Shown one piece after another: positions 46,201-58,949 of a stretch of 64,000 nt of DNA. The notes beneath the pieces were generated by a model, which worked only from the letters and a program-made list of their open reading frames with translations, ran no database searches and was not told where the DNA came from. Numbering within the stretch: position 1 is the stretch's first letter; the number at the start of each line of letters is the position of its first letter. Position numbers and translations under genes: made by a program. The DNA comes from Ciona savignyi (taxonomy: Eukaryota > Chordata > Ascidiacea > Phlebobranchia > Cionidae), in assembly GCA_000149265.1 (NCBI GenBank), contig CH003228.1:2243016-2307015 (forward strand), written 5' to 3'.

Positions 46201-49200
46201 GTGTGTTTCATCTTTTGTATGTAATTTTGTGAGTAAAAGTATTCTAATGAAGTAAATCAGTTAAATGTATAACCTATTTTCGTCTTTTTACTAAAATTAC
46301 AAGTTCTATTCCGAATCAAAAAACCATCCCTTTTTAGCTTGGTAATTACTGAGAACAAACTCTAAGGTATTTGTCCACATTATTTTCAATATTTATTTCT
46401 TTAAATTTGTAAAAATCTTCTTTTTCTATAATGTACTTAACGTTTTTTACCGGCCCAGTGTTTCGATGTCCGAGACGTGCAGTGTTCCACAATCATGCAA
46501 AGTGACGAGTTGGTCGGAGTGGAGTCGTTGTTCCTCAACGTGTGGTGCAAATGGGACCCAAACTCGGACTCGTGATCTGAGAAGCCTTCCTCTTGGAAAT
46601 AATGCGTCCGCTGACTCTTGTCCGGACTTCAAAGAAGTCAAAAGATGTATTCTTCGGGATGGCACATACGCTCCATGCAAAACGTAAATGTTTTTGAAGT
46701 TTAGTTCATTAGTTATGCAACACATATCATTACACAGTATGTTTTTGTTTAAATAAGTATTAAAATAGGCACCTTTTTTGATATGCACAGTACAAATTGC
46801 TTTATAGCATAATGCAAAACTTAAAGTGGGTTTTCAACAGGTATCGCTGGTTGGCCGGTGGATGGAGTCAGTGCCAGCTCATACATAATGCAAGTTGTGG
46901 TGGAGGGTTGCAGTGGAGGCATGTTTACTGCGCTCTCAGTAACGATTTCACCTTTCAACAGGTTTGTGGTGAACCAGTCCCTGTATAAGGCTAAATCACA
47001 GGTATATTTTTGACAGGTGTCCGACGCTTATACACTGCGGGGTGATGAAGGGGCCATCGCTTGGTCACGTATTCAGCCGGTGGACAATTTATTTTGTGAG
47101 GTGAGCATCATTGTCTAGCTCCAATTTAGTAACATTAGTATATTTAACTTAATTTGGACAGCAATGACGTAATAGAAATATTTAATTTTGCTGTTAGTGC
47201 TTGATAATCGAATTTCGATATCTTATGAAGCGTGTAGTGTATTGATTTTCAATGTTTTTCTCACTGGGTATTATACGGTTAAGTGGACAGTTGTGACTTA
47301 AAAGAATTTATTTTGTTCCTCATTTATATAAGTGACACCAGCGGGCTTTTTAACTTGTCACATTGAACCACGAAATCCAATATATATGTCATCTAATGAC
47401 CACTGTTTTTGCTTTATTTTTGTGAGAATATATTTTAAATCACTATTTCGTTAACAAGTCTGTTAAAATTACATTATTAACCACGGGCTGTATTATTGTA
47501 AAAGTGAGCACATTAATTCAAGCATAAATGTACACACGTGGGGAGATTTAGTTACGTCATTGAATGTGAGATTCACAGGTTGCCCTGAGAATACACCTCT
47601 CCTTGAACTTTCTTTATTCCACTAATGGCAATTGCCTGTCAATTGGCCACTTCCTTCACTCCAGCCACAGTAAAGCTTTGTCACTTGGTGTTCATTATTT
47701 TCACTCCCAAGAGAGTTGTATATATTTATTCCTGTCTAGCGCACCGGGCATATTGATCTGGTGGTATAAGATTGAGGTAATCCCGAGTCTTTGGATGTAT
47801 TGGAAAGATTTACTATTTCCCATACATTATAATCGTTCCAATCAATTTCATTAGTTTAAATTAACGTTGCTAATTTACAAAGCACTGCATGCATTTGGGA
47901 GAGTGATAAAATTTGTAATCAGCATAGAATAAATTAGAAACATACATATAATTATAACAGATGGAATCGTTACCTGTAGTTTGCTGTGAATGGATATGAA
48001 ATAAACCAAATCTTGTCAGTTCATATTTGAATTCAACTTGGTGGTTAATGCATCAGCAGTTTTTCATTGGCGCTTGGTTAGAACTAATGAATAATACATG
48101 ATTTTTAGTGATCGTTAACTTCGATCTAGCTACTTGACGTCTTCTCGTTTATTGATAAAGTAGAGTCAATACCCGTTTGTTATTACTGCAAACTGAATTG
48201 ATTTTTCTCTTACTTCAAAATAATTTACAAGTGAAGTAATCTTAAAATTACCACGAATGTTTTGCTTACAAAGGTGTCATATTTAAGAGCCTAAAACTCC
48301 ACTTGTTTGGGTCCAATAAACAACTTAAGTTTTAAAACTTTTTCCCTAAGTGCACTTAAACTATTGACAGGCGAACTAAGCCATGTTTATTGTGCAACAG
48401 ATGCAGGATCAGCCAAGTCAGTGGCAGGAATGTGATGTCAAGTGTAATTTCAAGTGTGACCTTGGCCTTTGGTCTGAGTGGTCGGAATGCGCTTTCGACA
48501 GCTGCCAACTCGACTACAGAACTGCCAATCAAACCAGGGTGAGCAAGAGAAGTATGAGGAAGAGGAAAGGGTTTAGACGGCGAACACGATTAATCCATGA
48601 GGACCATGGAAGACCGGAAGATTGTAGCCATACGTTGGAAGTCATTCCTTGTGACAGAGCAAGGTTTGCATAATTTATTTTTCTTAGATTTTTAGAACAT
48701 TTTTTTAATGTGAAGTCATTTTAATTGCCTTGTTGTTTATCTTATGTGCAACCAGTGTTACCACAAACCTCTAGCACACTTAAATGAATTTAAGGTATTT
48801 GTAAAATGATACTTTTCATGCTTCAGCTGACATGAAGCTCATTATTCAAAACCATTATCTGATCAAGCTATTTTCGCTTCAGTTGTTTTTCGTGGCAAGT
48901 CTCTCATATCTCCCGGTGTATTCCTGAAAATGGCCGATGTGGCCACGGCACGGCGCTGCAGACATTGGAATGTCGGAACCTGTGGAGGGACGTGGTGGAC
49001 GCGAGCGCTTGCACCTCCGACCCGTATTCAAGACCCCTCGCCAGCTTCGTGCCGTGCAACATTCCATGCGCTGAGGATTGCGTTCTGGGAGATTGGAGTC
49101 AGTGGACACCATGTGGCCACAGCTGCAAACGAGGGAAAGGACAATCACAGAGACAGACGAGGTAGTCCTACTAGCTTGCTACACATTAGTTTGAATTTAA

Positions 49201-52200
49201 GCCATTAGCAACCACTGGTCATTATTTCTTGTCATCTGACCAAATTGCTTAAGTGAATTTAAAATGTTGTGTTTCTTTTAATTCTTTTTATCGCTTCAGT
49301 TGGAAAAAATAGTTTATCGAAGATATTAATGTATACCGTCTGAAACAATCTATTGCAACATCTTATCTTAATACAAAAAACAAAATTAAAAAAATTACAA
49401 GTAATATTTGTCTCAGAAAGCGTGAAGTCCTGGCGTTCCCAGGTCGCACAGGCGTGCCATGCCCACATGCTGAAGAAATGCAGGAAACGCGGCTTTGCAA
49501 CCAGCACAGATGCTCAGTGTATTACTGGACCAAATCACGCTGGGGTGAATGTGAGATGAAGGATAACTTGGTACCGCCGGTAAGTTGTAAAGAGACTTAA
49601 GTTGACCTTTGCATATCGAAAGTTTTACTTTTTTAATTGAAGGAATTCAACTTCCAATACATGTAACTGATAAATATTTACCCTTTAAGTATGTCAGTGG
49701 CAGTAGCAGTATAATTGCAGTGGCAGGATAATGTATAATACAGTTTATTAAATGACGGGGAATGGGGAAAGTAGAATAACCATAATCCACATCTTATTGT
49801 ACAGTTTTCCTGTTTCTTCTTTTTAGTTTTGTCCAATATAGATAATACCATTAATATCTATTGCATGCTTACAAATCCTTCAATCTTTAACCTTTATTGT
49901 TCTATAATGTTTATCTCAGATCCTCTATTAAAAACAATGTTTTTTAGCCAGTTGGTCTGGCTGATCGAAACCTTTTTGTGTCAAATGGAATACAAGGTGG
50001 AGATCAACCTCTAATTTTCCCTCACAACGAGTCAAGTAATATCTGCGGTATAGGCTACCAAACTAGAAGGGTTCATTGCAGGAAGAAGGACAGTCGTCGA
50101 GTGCGACAAAAGGTGGATATCGTGTGACGTTTAATTATTGTTACATTCATTTTTGCGTTCTTTAAAATAAACTAAAATAAAATTTTATGGTCATTTTTAC
50201 TGTAAAAATATAAATTTAAGCCGGTATTCTTTAAATGGTAGGTATGTTGTAGCAATAACACGACCCAAAATAATGACAGTTGACAAAACATGGTTATGAA
50301 TTTTTTTTTACTTTAGATTATTTTATTTCACCTTAAACAAAGCATCATTATTATTTAATGCGAAAAGAATTGCTTTTTAAGTGAATTCTTACTGGTTGTA
50401 GATGGTATACAAACTATACAATTATCTAAAAGCATCCATTAATTTATAAAAATGTAGTTTTCTCAAACATCATTAGAGCTGTAACTTAAGTAGGTTTTTT
50501 GTTTATAAAGTAAAGCCTAAAATGAATTCCATTATCTTAGATGTGCATCAACTGGGACCAACCGGTTTCAACCAGATCCTGTTTGGTGTCATGTAGCCAG
50601 GATTGTCTGTTGTCAGAGTGGACATCGTGGAGCACTTGTGAGAGTGAATGTTCTAGAAAGATCCGTGAGAAACTAGTCACCTCTGACGCTTTCTCGCCAG
50701 CTGGTAAGAATTTTAGAATGTTTTTAAATAGCTACAGCACTATCTTTTATCCAAAAGCAATTTTGGGGGTTAAACTGATTGAGACAAACACTGCTCAACA
50801 CAATTTAATTCACTACATGGTAGCACTTGTAGACATTAGCGCCTGATGCTGTGTGTATAATAAACCACAAAAGAAATTCAAAAATGTGAGTTTTTATTTA
50901 ATTTTCAATGTCACTTTAGTCTACAATACAAATATAACATTGTAGCTTTTATTGCAAAATCACCCAGTCTTAATAATACACATATTAAAAGCCTAAAATT
51001 TATATAAGAGGCTATGGCAAATGTAGTATTCGTTGGTGATCATCATCTATGGGGTCTGATATATCTACTACATGGAATTATAAGTTGACCCATCCACTTT
51101 AAACTATTCAGGCTTGCTGAGTGTGTACCAGCGTCGTAGCAGATATATAGTTCGCCATCGCGTTGGGGGAGGTGTGCCCTGTGAAATCGAGATGCAACAA
51201 GCTAGACTTTGCGATGATGCTAGCCAGTGTGTCGTTTACAAGTGAGTGCAATATTTTTAAATTTTGGACTTTCATTCTCACTAAGCGTTTTAAAAAGTGT
51301 TTTTAAGCCAATGTGTCGACGATACAATTACAACTCATTTAAGTTTAGACATAACAAATACCACATTCACCGACACAGTTTATGAATGACCTCCATTAAA
51401 ATGTTCTGAAAAAATTTAATTGAAGATTATGTCTTTTTGGACCCTATCTGCACGGGTGAACTATAATTGATTGTTCATTTTAGTGGCAAGTATTATACCA
51501 TTTAAATGTCATTTTCTCTCTAAGCTGTTAACCACTGCCTTAACTGGTTAACTGACAGTTATAATTTCCAGACCTAATAAGCGATAAACTGACATACCCA
51601 TGTTTTGAACCAATGCTGCAACAGATAATTGTATCTTTACAATTGTTTCACCGCAGATGGCATATAAGCAAGTGGGGACCATGTATTTTGGCGGTGGGCA
51701 TGTCAACAGTGCTGGAAGATGGCTTAAAATGTCGTGGCATAAAAACCAGGACCATGAGATGCTATCTTCATACTATAAGTGGTAACATCCCTACAGATGA
51801 AATTAACTGTTTACAGGTAAGCTAAGATCTATTATTATGGAATAATATTTCTTATCAGGGTGTATGCGCAATCTTTCTGCTATCATTGTACCACATGATA
51901 CTTGCACATTGTATGAACATTTACATTATCACTTTGTGATGCAACTTATCTCAATAAATCATTTTAAATAGTCTGTAATTGATTAAAATAAAAATACTCC
52001 AAAGGTGAATGATGAATTGTTACAGCATATGATAAGATGATTGTATGCATAACATCTTTATTTAAGTCATAAGCCAGACATATACGTTTCACCCCCAGAA
52101 AGCTGGTCCGATTCCCCACGCCTCCCGCCCCTGTGCTGCCTCCTGCCGACGGGACTTGGCATTTAGCGAGTGGTTGGAGCGACTTGGATGCCAACCAACC

Positions 52201-55200
52201 ATCATCGATGCCACAACCATCACTGTGACCGCTGACGTGACATCGTCATCGTCAGACACCACGACTGGTGACGATGACAGCAGCTACGTCCCTCCTCAGA
52301 TGATAGTCCGCTCGGTCGGCCCGTGGTCATCGTGTTTCATCGATCCCCGCGATGTAAGTCCTGTTCCATGTCGACTTAACTATTAACGACGTTGTTATTT
52401 ATATCATTCTGCGTTACATTCCGTAATCCGGTAAGTCTGCAGGTATTAGCACATAGTTAGAAATATTGAGGATTAACCCAGTCTTATATTGTTTTGTATT
52501 CCATTTCACGTTGTGTCATATTAAATAGTTGAAGTTTAGTTCCAGGATGCGGCCGATGAATGTCCTGTGGACGAACAGCCGAGCGTGACGAACGAAGCAA
52601 CCCAACTCTATGATGTCACAATGAGCCCTGGTATGTGTGGCCGAGGACGGCGTAAACGACCACTAGGTTGCTTCGAAGAGCAGACAGGAGTGATGGTGGA
52701 TATTTCATTCTGCTCATACAGGGCGTTTGATGAGGAAGATTGTGAGGTAGATGAAGTTGCGTTTTTTGTGTAAATATCTAGCTATTCGACTTCAACTTTA
52801 TTACTTCAAAAAGTCATTTGTCTGTTTTGTTGTACACTTCATCGCACTTTATGACCCCATATAAAACCATAAAAAGATCCATTATGAAAGTTGCCAACAT
52901 CTCGTACAATTACTTGCATTTTTATAGCATATTCAACAAATAATAAAGACCCACATTTAGGTTCCATGTCCAGCGGATTGTCAGATGAGTGGGTGGGCAG
53001 AGTGGGGCTCGTGCGGCGATTTATTGAGAGGTCAGATTGTGCGTGGCAACTCCACCGAACCTACTACGCTACCTTGTGGTGAAAGTCAACGAATTAGATT
53101 CAAGTATTTTATGGAGTTGCCAAGCAACGGTGGACGTTCATGTCCAGTCCTGGACAGTGATAACCAGGTACAACAGGATTGAAGTTCAAATGTTTATCTC
53201 CTGGTTAGTTTGTTGTTACATTGTTCATCCTCTGTTATTATACTAAGGTGTACGAGAGCAAGCCTTGCCATTCCGACTGCAACGACAATTTTTTTGTGAC
53301 ACACGGTTGGGCCACTTGCCAACTCCGACGTCATTCAACCCTCCCTACATGTGGAACAGGTAGTTACATCGCTAATTATAATTTAGTTAAGAAAAATAAT
53401 TTTTGTTGATACACCCAGGTGTACAAACGCGGGCGGTTGATTGCTACCAGTCTGATCCCGCCTCCAGTTTTTCAAACGTTGCTCTCTTACTGGATGACAA
53501 GCGGCAGTGTGACGTGGACAACATGCCTCTGGGTGCTGACCGATGCACCCTGCCCTGCCCCGGCCAATGTGTGGTGTCCAAGTGGTCGACCTGGCAACCG
53601 TGCACAGGTGGAATTCTTGGGTCATGTGAGGAAGCTGTTCGAACAAGATCGAGGCGCATGCTTCGTCAAACTGATAGTGGTATGGAAATAAAAAATATAC
53701 AAACATAACAATAAAGTTAAGGCATAACAATAAAGTTGAGAAATATGGTCATATGTGACCAGTAAATGCTTCGAATTAATTTCTCAGGAACAAACACTTA
53801 GCTGGAAGTAAATATTTCATGATTCTTTCAACACTAATCAATCGTTTGTGTCTATTTGTATGATTTTGTGTTAAACCTGCATCCGAACCATATCCTCAGA
53901 TGTTTCAAGCTCCGATATTGGCTGTCCTGATGGACAGAATCTCACACAGACTGAACGATGTCATCTCAATGTCAACTGCTTCACGTACAGGTAACTGAGA
54001 CGTTTTTTATTACATTTTTTTTCTACTACGTAATGTCATTTTCTATTATATGCTTTCAATAAACCCAAGTGGAAAATTATGTATAATGGCTGTTTTGCTA
54101 CCTTCAATAAAATTCCATAACAATGTTATAAATGTGCAGTGCGATTTGGACTGAATGGAGCAGTTGCCTCGCCCCAAGACCAGCACTTTGCGGTGAAGGA
54201 CGCATGAAGCGAAGAATGAATTGCATTCAGAGCAATGGTCTTCCTGTCCATACATTGAAGTATGTATTCTATCATCTCCTTTTGACTGAAATTCATCAGA
54301 TATGATTCTTGCATCAGAAGAACAACACAATATAAGTGTTGTTGTATTAAGAAAAATGCCAATTAATCTATTGAACTTACCATATATTGTAACAGATGCG
54401 TGGATGCAAATGTCACTATTAAAAGTCCGCAGTCGAGAAAATGTCGAGTAGAGTGTCCAGTCGATTGTGTTGTCACAGAGTGGTCAGCGTGGGGTCAATG
54501 TTCCGAGACATGTGGGGTCGGTCGGCGCAGACAGCGAGTCCGAGAGGTATTTCGAGTTTTTACTATCCACTCTGAAATTGCACCCTGATTCTTTATTGTT
54601 TAGTATAGTATTAAAATCTTTGTTCACATTTTGTACTGTTTTCATCTTATTCTGGTTTGTATGCTATTTTAGAAATAGAGTACACAATACATGTGGCTGC
54701 TCATTTGCTTGGACTACATTTGTAAAAAGCCCTTAGTGATATGATTGAATCAAAATTGACAAGCTAGTGGTTAATCATTCAAATTTTCTGTGTTAGTGTT
54801 ACACTTGTTTAATCTCTTGCTAAACAATTATTTCAAATTGCATTTTTCATTATATTGGCATCCTCAAAAGAGAGATTAATTAAATCCCACTGCCTCACCA
54901 AACTAATATTGGCTCAATAGCATGTGTAACACTGGTGTGCATACCAATCACATTCGTGTTGCAATATTCTAGGTGTCTCGACAAGCATCAAGAATGGGAA
55001 GGAAATGTCCAGTTGACCTTGTACAAAGTAGACCCTGTTGTGCTAAGCCATGTTATAAATGGGCTTTGCTTGGTTGGACTTCCTGCTCACTTACTAATGG
55101 CAACTGTGGAGTTGGAAGTCAAGAACGGGAAGTCAAATGTCTGCAACAAGGTTAAAAATTGTTACTTTTTTGGGTTATTGTTGTTTTTAAACCAGGCTTG

Positions 55201-57229
55201 ATAAAATGACCATACAATTTACTTTTACGCTTGTATCATTTGATCTATACTTTTATATTTTTCCCTACTCTTATATATTTCATAAAATTGATTACACTTT
55301 TTATATTTTGATTACAACTAAATATTCTTATTATGTAGATGGAACAGAAGTTGGTGCCCTGCTATGCAAGCAGCAGCAAATGAAACAAGATGGTGGCAAC
55401 GGTCAACTGCACGACTGGTTCACTGATGAGGAGCTTCGACGGACGTGTCATGTCGCATGTCCAGGCGAGTGTCAGATGACAGATTGGTCAGCGTGGAGTC
55501 GGTGCCATGCCGACTGCAGCTCCGATGCCACGGCAAGTCCGACAAACATTCCTGGCACGAAAACGAGGTCACGAATCGGATATGTGGTGGGCTCGGTATG
55601 TTGGTTTATGTATGGATGTAAATAGCTTAATAGAAAAATTGTTGAGAAGTCATGCCACAAGCAACAGCACTACATAATTGTTTCGTACTTACAAATATAT
55701 ATGCCAGCGGCACTCTAACAGCAATTAGTTTTAAACATATTACTGGTCCACAATAATTTTAGTGCTATATTTACATCATTCTCTATAAAAACATCTAAAT
55801 CGATATTGGAAATAAAAACAAATACTTTATGTTGCACCAAGGCCCCCGGTGTGAGGTGCCCCCCGTTCGATATTGAGGAGGCAACTTGCCCATCCAGTGA
55901 AGCTCAGTGCATCAGCTACAGCTGGAAGGTTGGACCGTACATCGGTCACACGCGGGAGGTGTGGTGTGCAACCGATGATGATGGATCGCCGGTGTCAACT
56001 GGCTGTCAAGAAGATTTAAAACCAACCACTGTACGTATTTAAGATTGGATTCTCCAGGCCTTTTCCATGTAATCTTCTTCTCTTAAATCAAGAGAGTAGA
56101 TTTAAATAAATCGTTGAAAGTGGTATTCTTTTGTGCTAGTACCAAAAATTATCGTGAACTAAAAAATCATTATTAAATTTAGTCGGATTGTATAATTATT
56201 CCGTGGAGTAAAACCTATCCATCCCCAGTCTATAGCAACGCCGTACTGCCCCCAGCCATGTGACAGGATTGATCATGGGTTTTGCACAGTGAGTGGTGTG
56301 TGTGACTGCCGGCCCCCGTACATAGCTGTCTACCAGTCGTCATCCAACCTCTATCTGCGGGAATGTGATTCAAAACAGCATGATCAGGGAACACAAGTCG
56401 TAAGTTTGAAATAAGTATTTTGAATAATATTTCTGTACAAACCGCCATAGGAAAACAACATTGATTTCAATTTTAAAAATAGATAATTAAATAATAACGA
56501 ATTATTTGGGAAACAAAAGATTCCAATAAAAAATTCACAAACAGCTGTTAGTATAAATCAATTTACCTTAAAGTAAAAAAATAAATACAAATCTAGCAAC
56601 TTCATCCAGACTAGTAATAGCATCCCATTAGATCCTAATCTTTCTTCTAGCAGGAAACGATTGATTTCCGAGACTTAAAGGACCCAGAGTTGGCTCATGG
56701 GAAAGCAACCACGTTTGAACCCCCTGTGATTATTCTACCTGCCAATAATTCAAGTGAAAATGACGTTTGGTCCATTCTAAACCCTGTTAAATCTGATGGT
56801 TCGCTTAAGGTAGGTTCAGTGTGGAATCGTTTAGTTTTGCCCAATTTACTCATAATTCGTTTACTTGAATGACAGGTTTGGGCATACGGTGCCATTGCGG
56901 GACTGGTGGTTCTTCTCGTGTTTGTCATAGCGCTTTGCTATCTTATTTACTCTGCGTGTTGTCGCGCCAGCAGCCACTTGAAGCAGCAACAGAACCGGAA
57001 GAGCAAACGGCACCGGCGATCGAATAGCAGTGGCAGCAATGTGGGCATAGGAATAATGGCGGGCTCCGTGGGAGGCTCTGCTATGTATGGAGTCACCGGA
57101 GTACCGCCGTATCGAATAAACTCGCATCAAAGCGGTTCACAACAATACACAGCGTGCTCAATAAGCCGAACTCCTTCCGTTAGAAGCGGTTTTACGTTTC
57201 CGGACCGGTACGACAGCGATCTGGATTAA
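43232..57229 (+). CDS. thsd7: THSD7-type multi-thrombospondin transmembrane receptor
   Basis: Thirty exons in perfect phase, 43232-43487 to 56876-57229, give about 1,828 residues (human THSD7A 1,657). About 20 TSP1-like modules are spread over exons 2-27; clear WxxW and CxxTCG forms include VTSWSEWSRCSSTCG (46459-46683), DCLLSEWTSWSTC (50541-50703), DCVVTEWSAWGQCSETCG (54396-54546) and ECQMTDWSAWSRC (55339-55586). Exon 28 has an EGF-like stretch (HGFCTVSGVCDCRPPY). Exon 30 begins VWAYGAIAGLVVLLVF, the membrane helix, matching the THSD7A/B C-terminus, then a basic stop-transfer and a Ser-rich tail of about 90 residues, longer than in THSD7A. Vertebrate THSD7A acts in endothelial migration and at podocyte slit diaphragms. 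A hydrophobic LALLFLFTL segment near residue 60 is the likely signal sequence, so translation may start downstream of 43232. The gene could predate the THSD7A/B split. Confidence 0.92.
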
Positions 57230-58100
57230 CAAAGGTGTTTTATTCCCACTCATACCCCACTACTACGAAGTGATCGCGTCAGAGTTCCAGGGTGCCATTA
57301 TGTTTCCGCAGAAAAAAAGCTTCAGGGTCTATTCGTGCTCGTCCCATTTCATACAGTTCTTTTTTTATTTATTTGCACTGCATTCACCTTGATGTTGCAT
57401 GGCCCCATTTTTTAGATATATTTCCTTCACACATCGCTATCACCCCATTTCGCTGCTAATTGTTTGTTTTTTGGAAGAATAGCTCCTTCATTATTGCTAC
57501 CTGTGGCTTACCCTCTTTTCCTGCGTCACAAACTATCCCATATTTCACCAGATTTGGCCCAATTGTAAAAGCTTACGTCCTCCGTCCTGAAACAGCATTA
57601 ATTGGTCACTGTGATTTCTATTTTCTGCAGTCGATAATACCGAGTAAGGTTATATGGCAGAGTGTGCTCAAATCAAAGATTCAGTATTACTTCTTTACAA
57701 AATATTCATTTAGTAATGGTGCATTTGTACAAGTGTATAATTTACTCAAAAGTGTATTTAATCATGATACAAATCCCCGTTACAGCTATTGCTTCCGTAT
57801 AGCCCGTATTCGTCGGCTATCCTCTTTAGGGTTGCAGTTGCCCCTTCTTGCCACTTGGTGTCATCATTACCTCGAAACCTTGTTTGCTTGTTAATCAAGT
57901 CAAACCGTCAATGCTTCAACTGCTGCAGTTTAATTACATTCGTCACTTTCATTCTTCGTTATATTACACTTATAACCGACCGTGCACTGTTTTACGCTTT
58001 CATGTCACTTGTGCGATAGGTCGTCATCGCTTCCTAAGTTACCGCCACTGTACATTGATCATCACCATACACAAAAGTGACAATAAACGTTTACAACGTG
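57230..58100 (+). promoter_or_regulatory. THSD7 3' UTR with polyA signal
   Basis: No exon follows the stop codon. The first strong signal is AATAAA at 58082-58087, which would give an 850-base 3' UTR. Open frames here (for example 57460-57894) have no recognisable domain. Confidence 0.5.
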
Positions 58101-58269
58101 TTGCAAATTAACCAGTTACGGGATGAAGGTTTATCATGCGATCTGGTCAGGCAATTAAACGATTCCGTTATCTTTCTGGGCATTTTAGCGAACGGTTAAT
58201 AGAAACTTGCGGAAATCGTCTGTCCCCACGTATAAATAGATTTCTATAAAACTAAAAGGACATAATAAT

Positions 58270-58500
58270 CATATGCAACGCACTAGTACATAGTGCCAGC
58301 CAAGCTATTCTATTTACATCAATATCGCAATAGCTCAACTAACCCTACGGTGGGCGTTAGGTTATCCTACTTTCAATCGTGTGAGAACATTTTCTTATGT
58401 ATTCGCTGGGTAATCTGATAATTGCACGACTAATAATGCTCCTTGGGTTTTTGATTTTCGGGGATAATATATATAAATATCTTAATATCTTATCCTAACA
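58270..58500 (+). repeat. Decayed SINE between THSD7 and GNL3
   Basis: AATAGCTCAACTAACCCTAC, GGTGGGCGTTAGGTTATCC and TTTTCGGGGATAA blocks match the SINE 3' half in order, with many changes. Confidence 0.5.
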
Positions 58501-58949
58501 TCAATATGCCATCACAGACCACTACGTACAGAGCGTCCGTGATGCCATTGAACTGCAATGTGCAGTTTCGTCGATTTTTTATTATCATTTCTAAGTAATG
58601 ATTTTTTTGTCTGGCATCTATCAAATGAAAAAAACATTATAGATATTTAAAATTTGTTTATGTGATTAGTGGTATTAAAATATTCTATGGTGGAATTACT
58701 CGTAATGGTAACACTCTCAAAGGGGATTTTTTTTATGACGTCATTAATAAATTTCCCACGTGCAAGATGTTCAAGCCTTGTGTTTCTGTTAAAGTATTTT
58801 GAAGTATCGTGTCAAATTGGTTTGAGACCTATATAACTTAGCATGTAAATGTAGAAGCAAACTAATACTTTACTTTATAGGTTATATAATAGCTTAGGCT
58901 AATTGCAGATCTAGCGGTAGTAGACTAAGCTTGAACAAAATACAAGAAT

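Noticed and set aside
57460-57894. 144-codon open frame after THSD7
   Set aside because: It lies in the probable 3' UTR, and its composition is typical of translated non-coding DNA.
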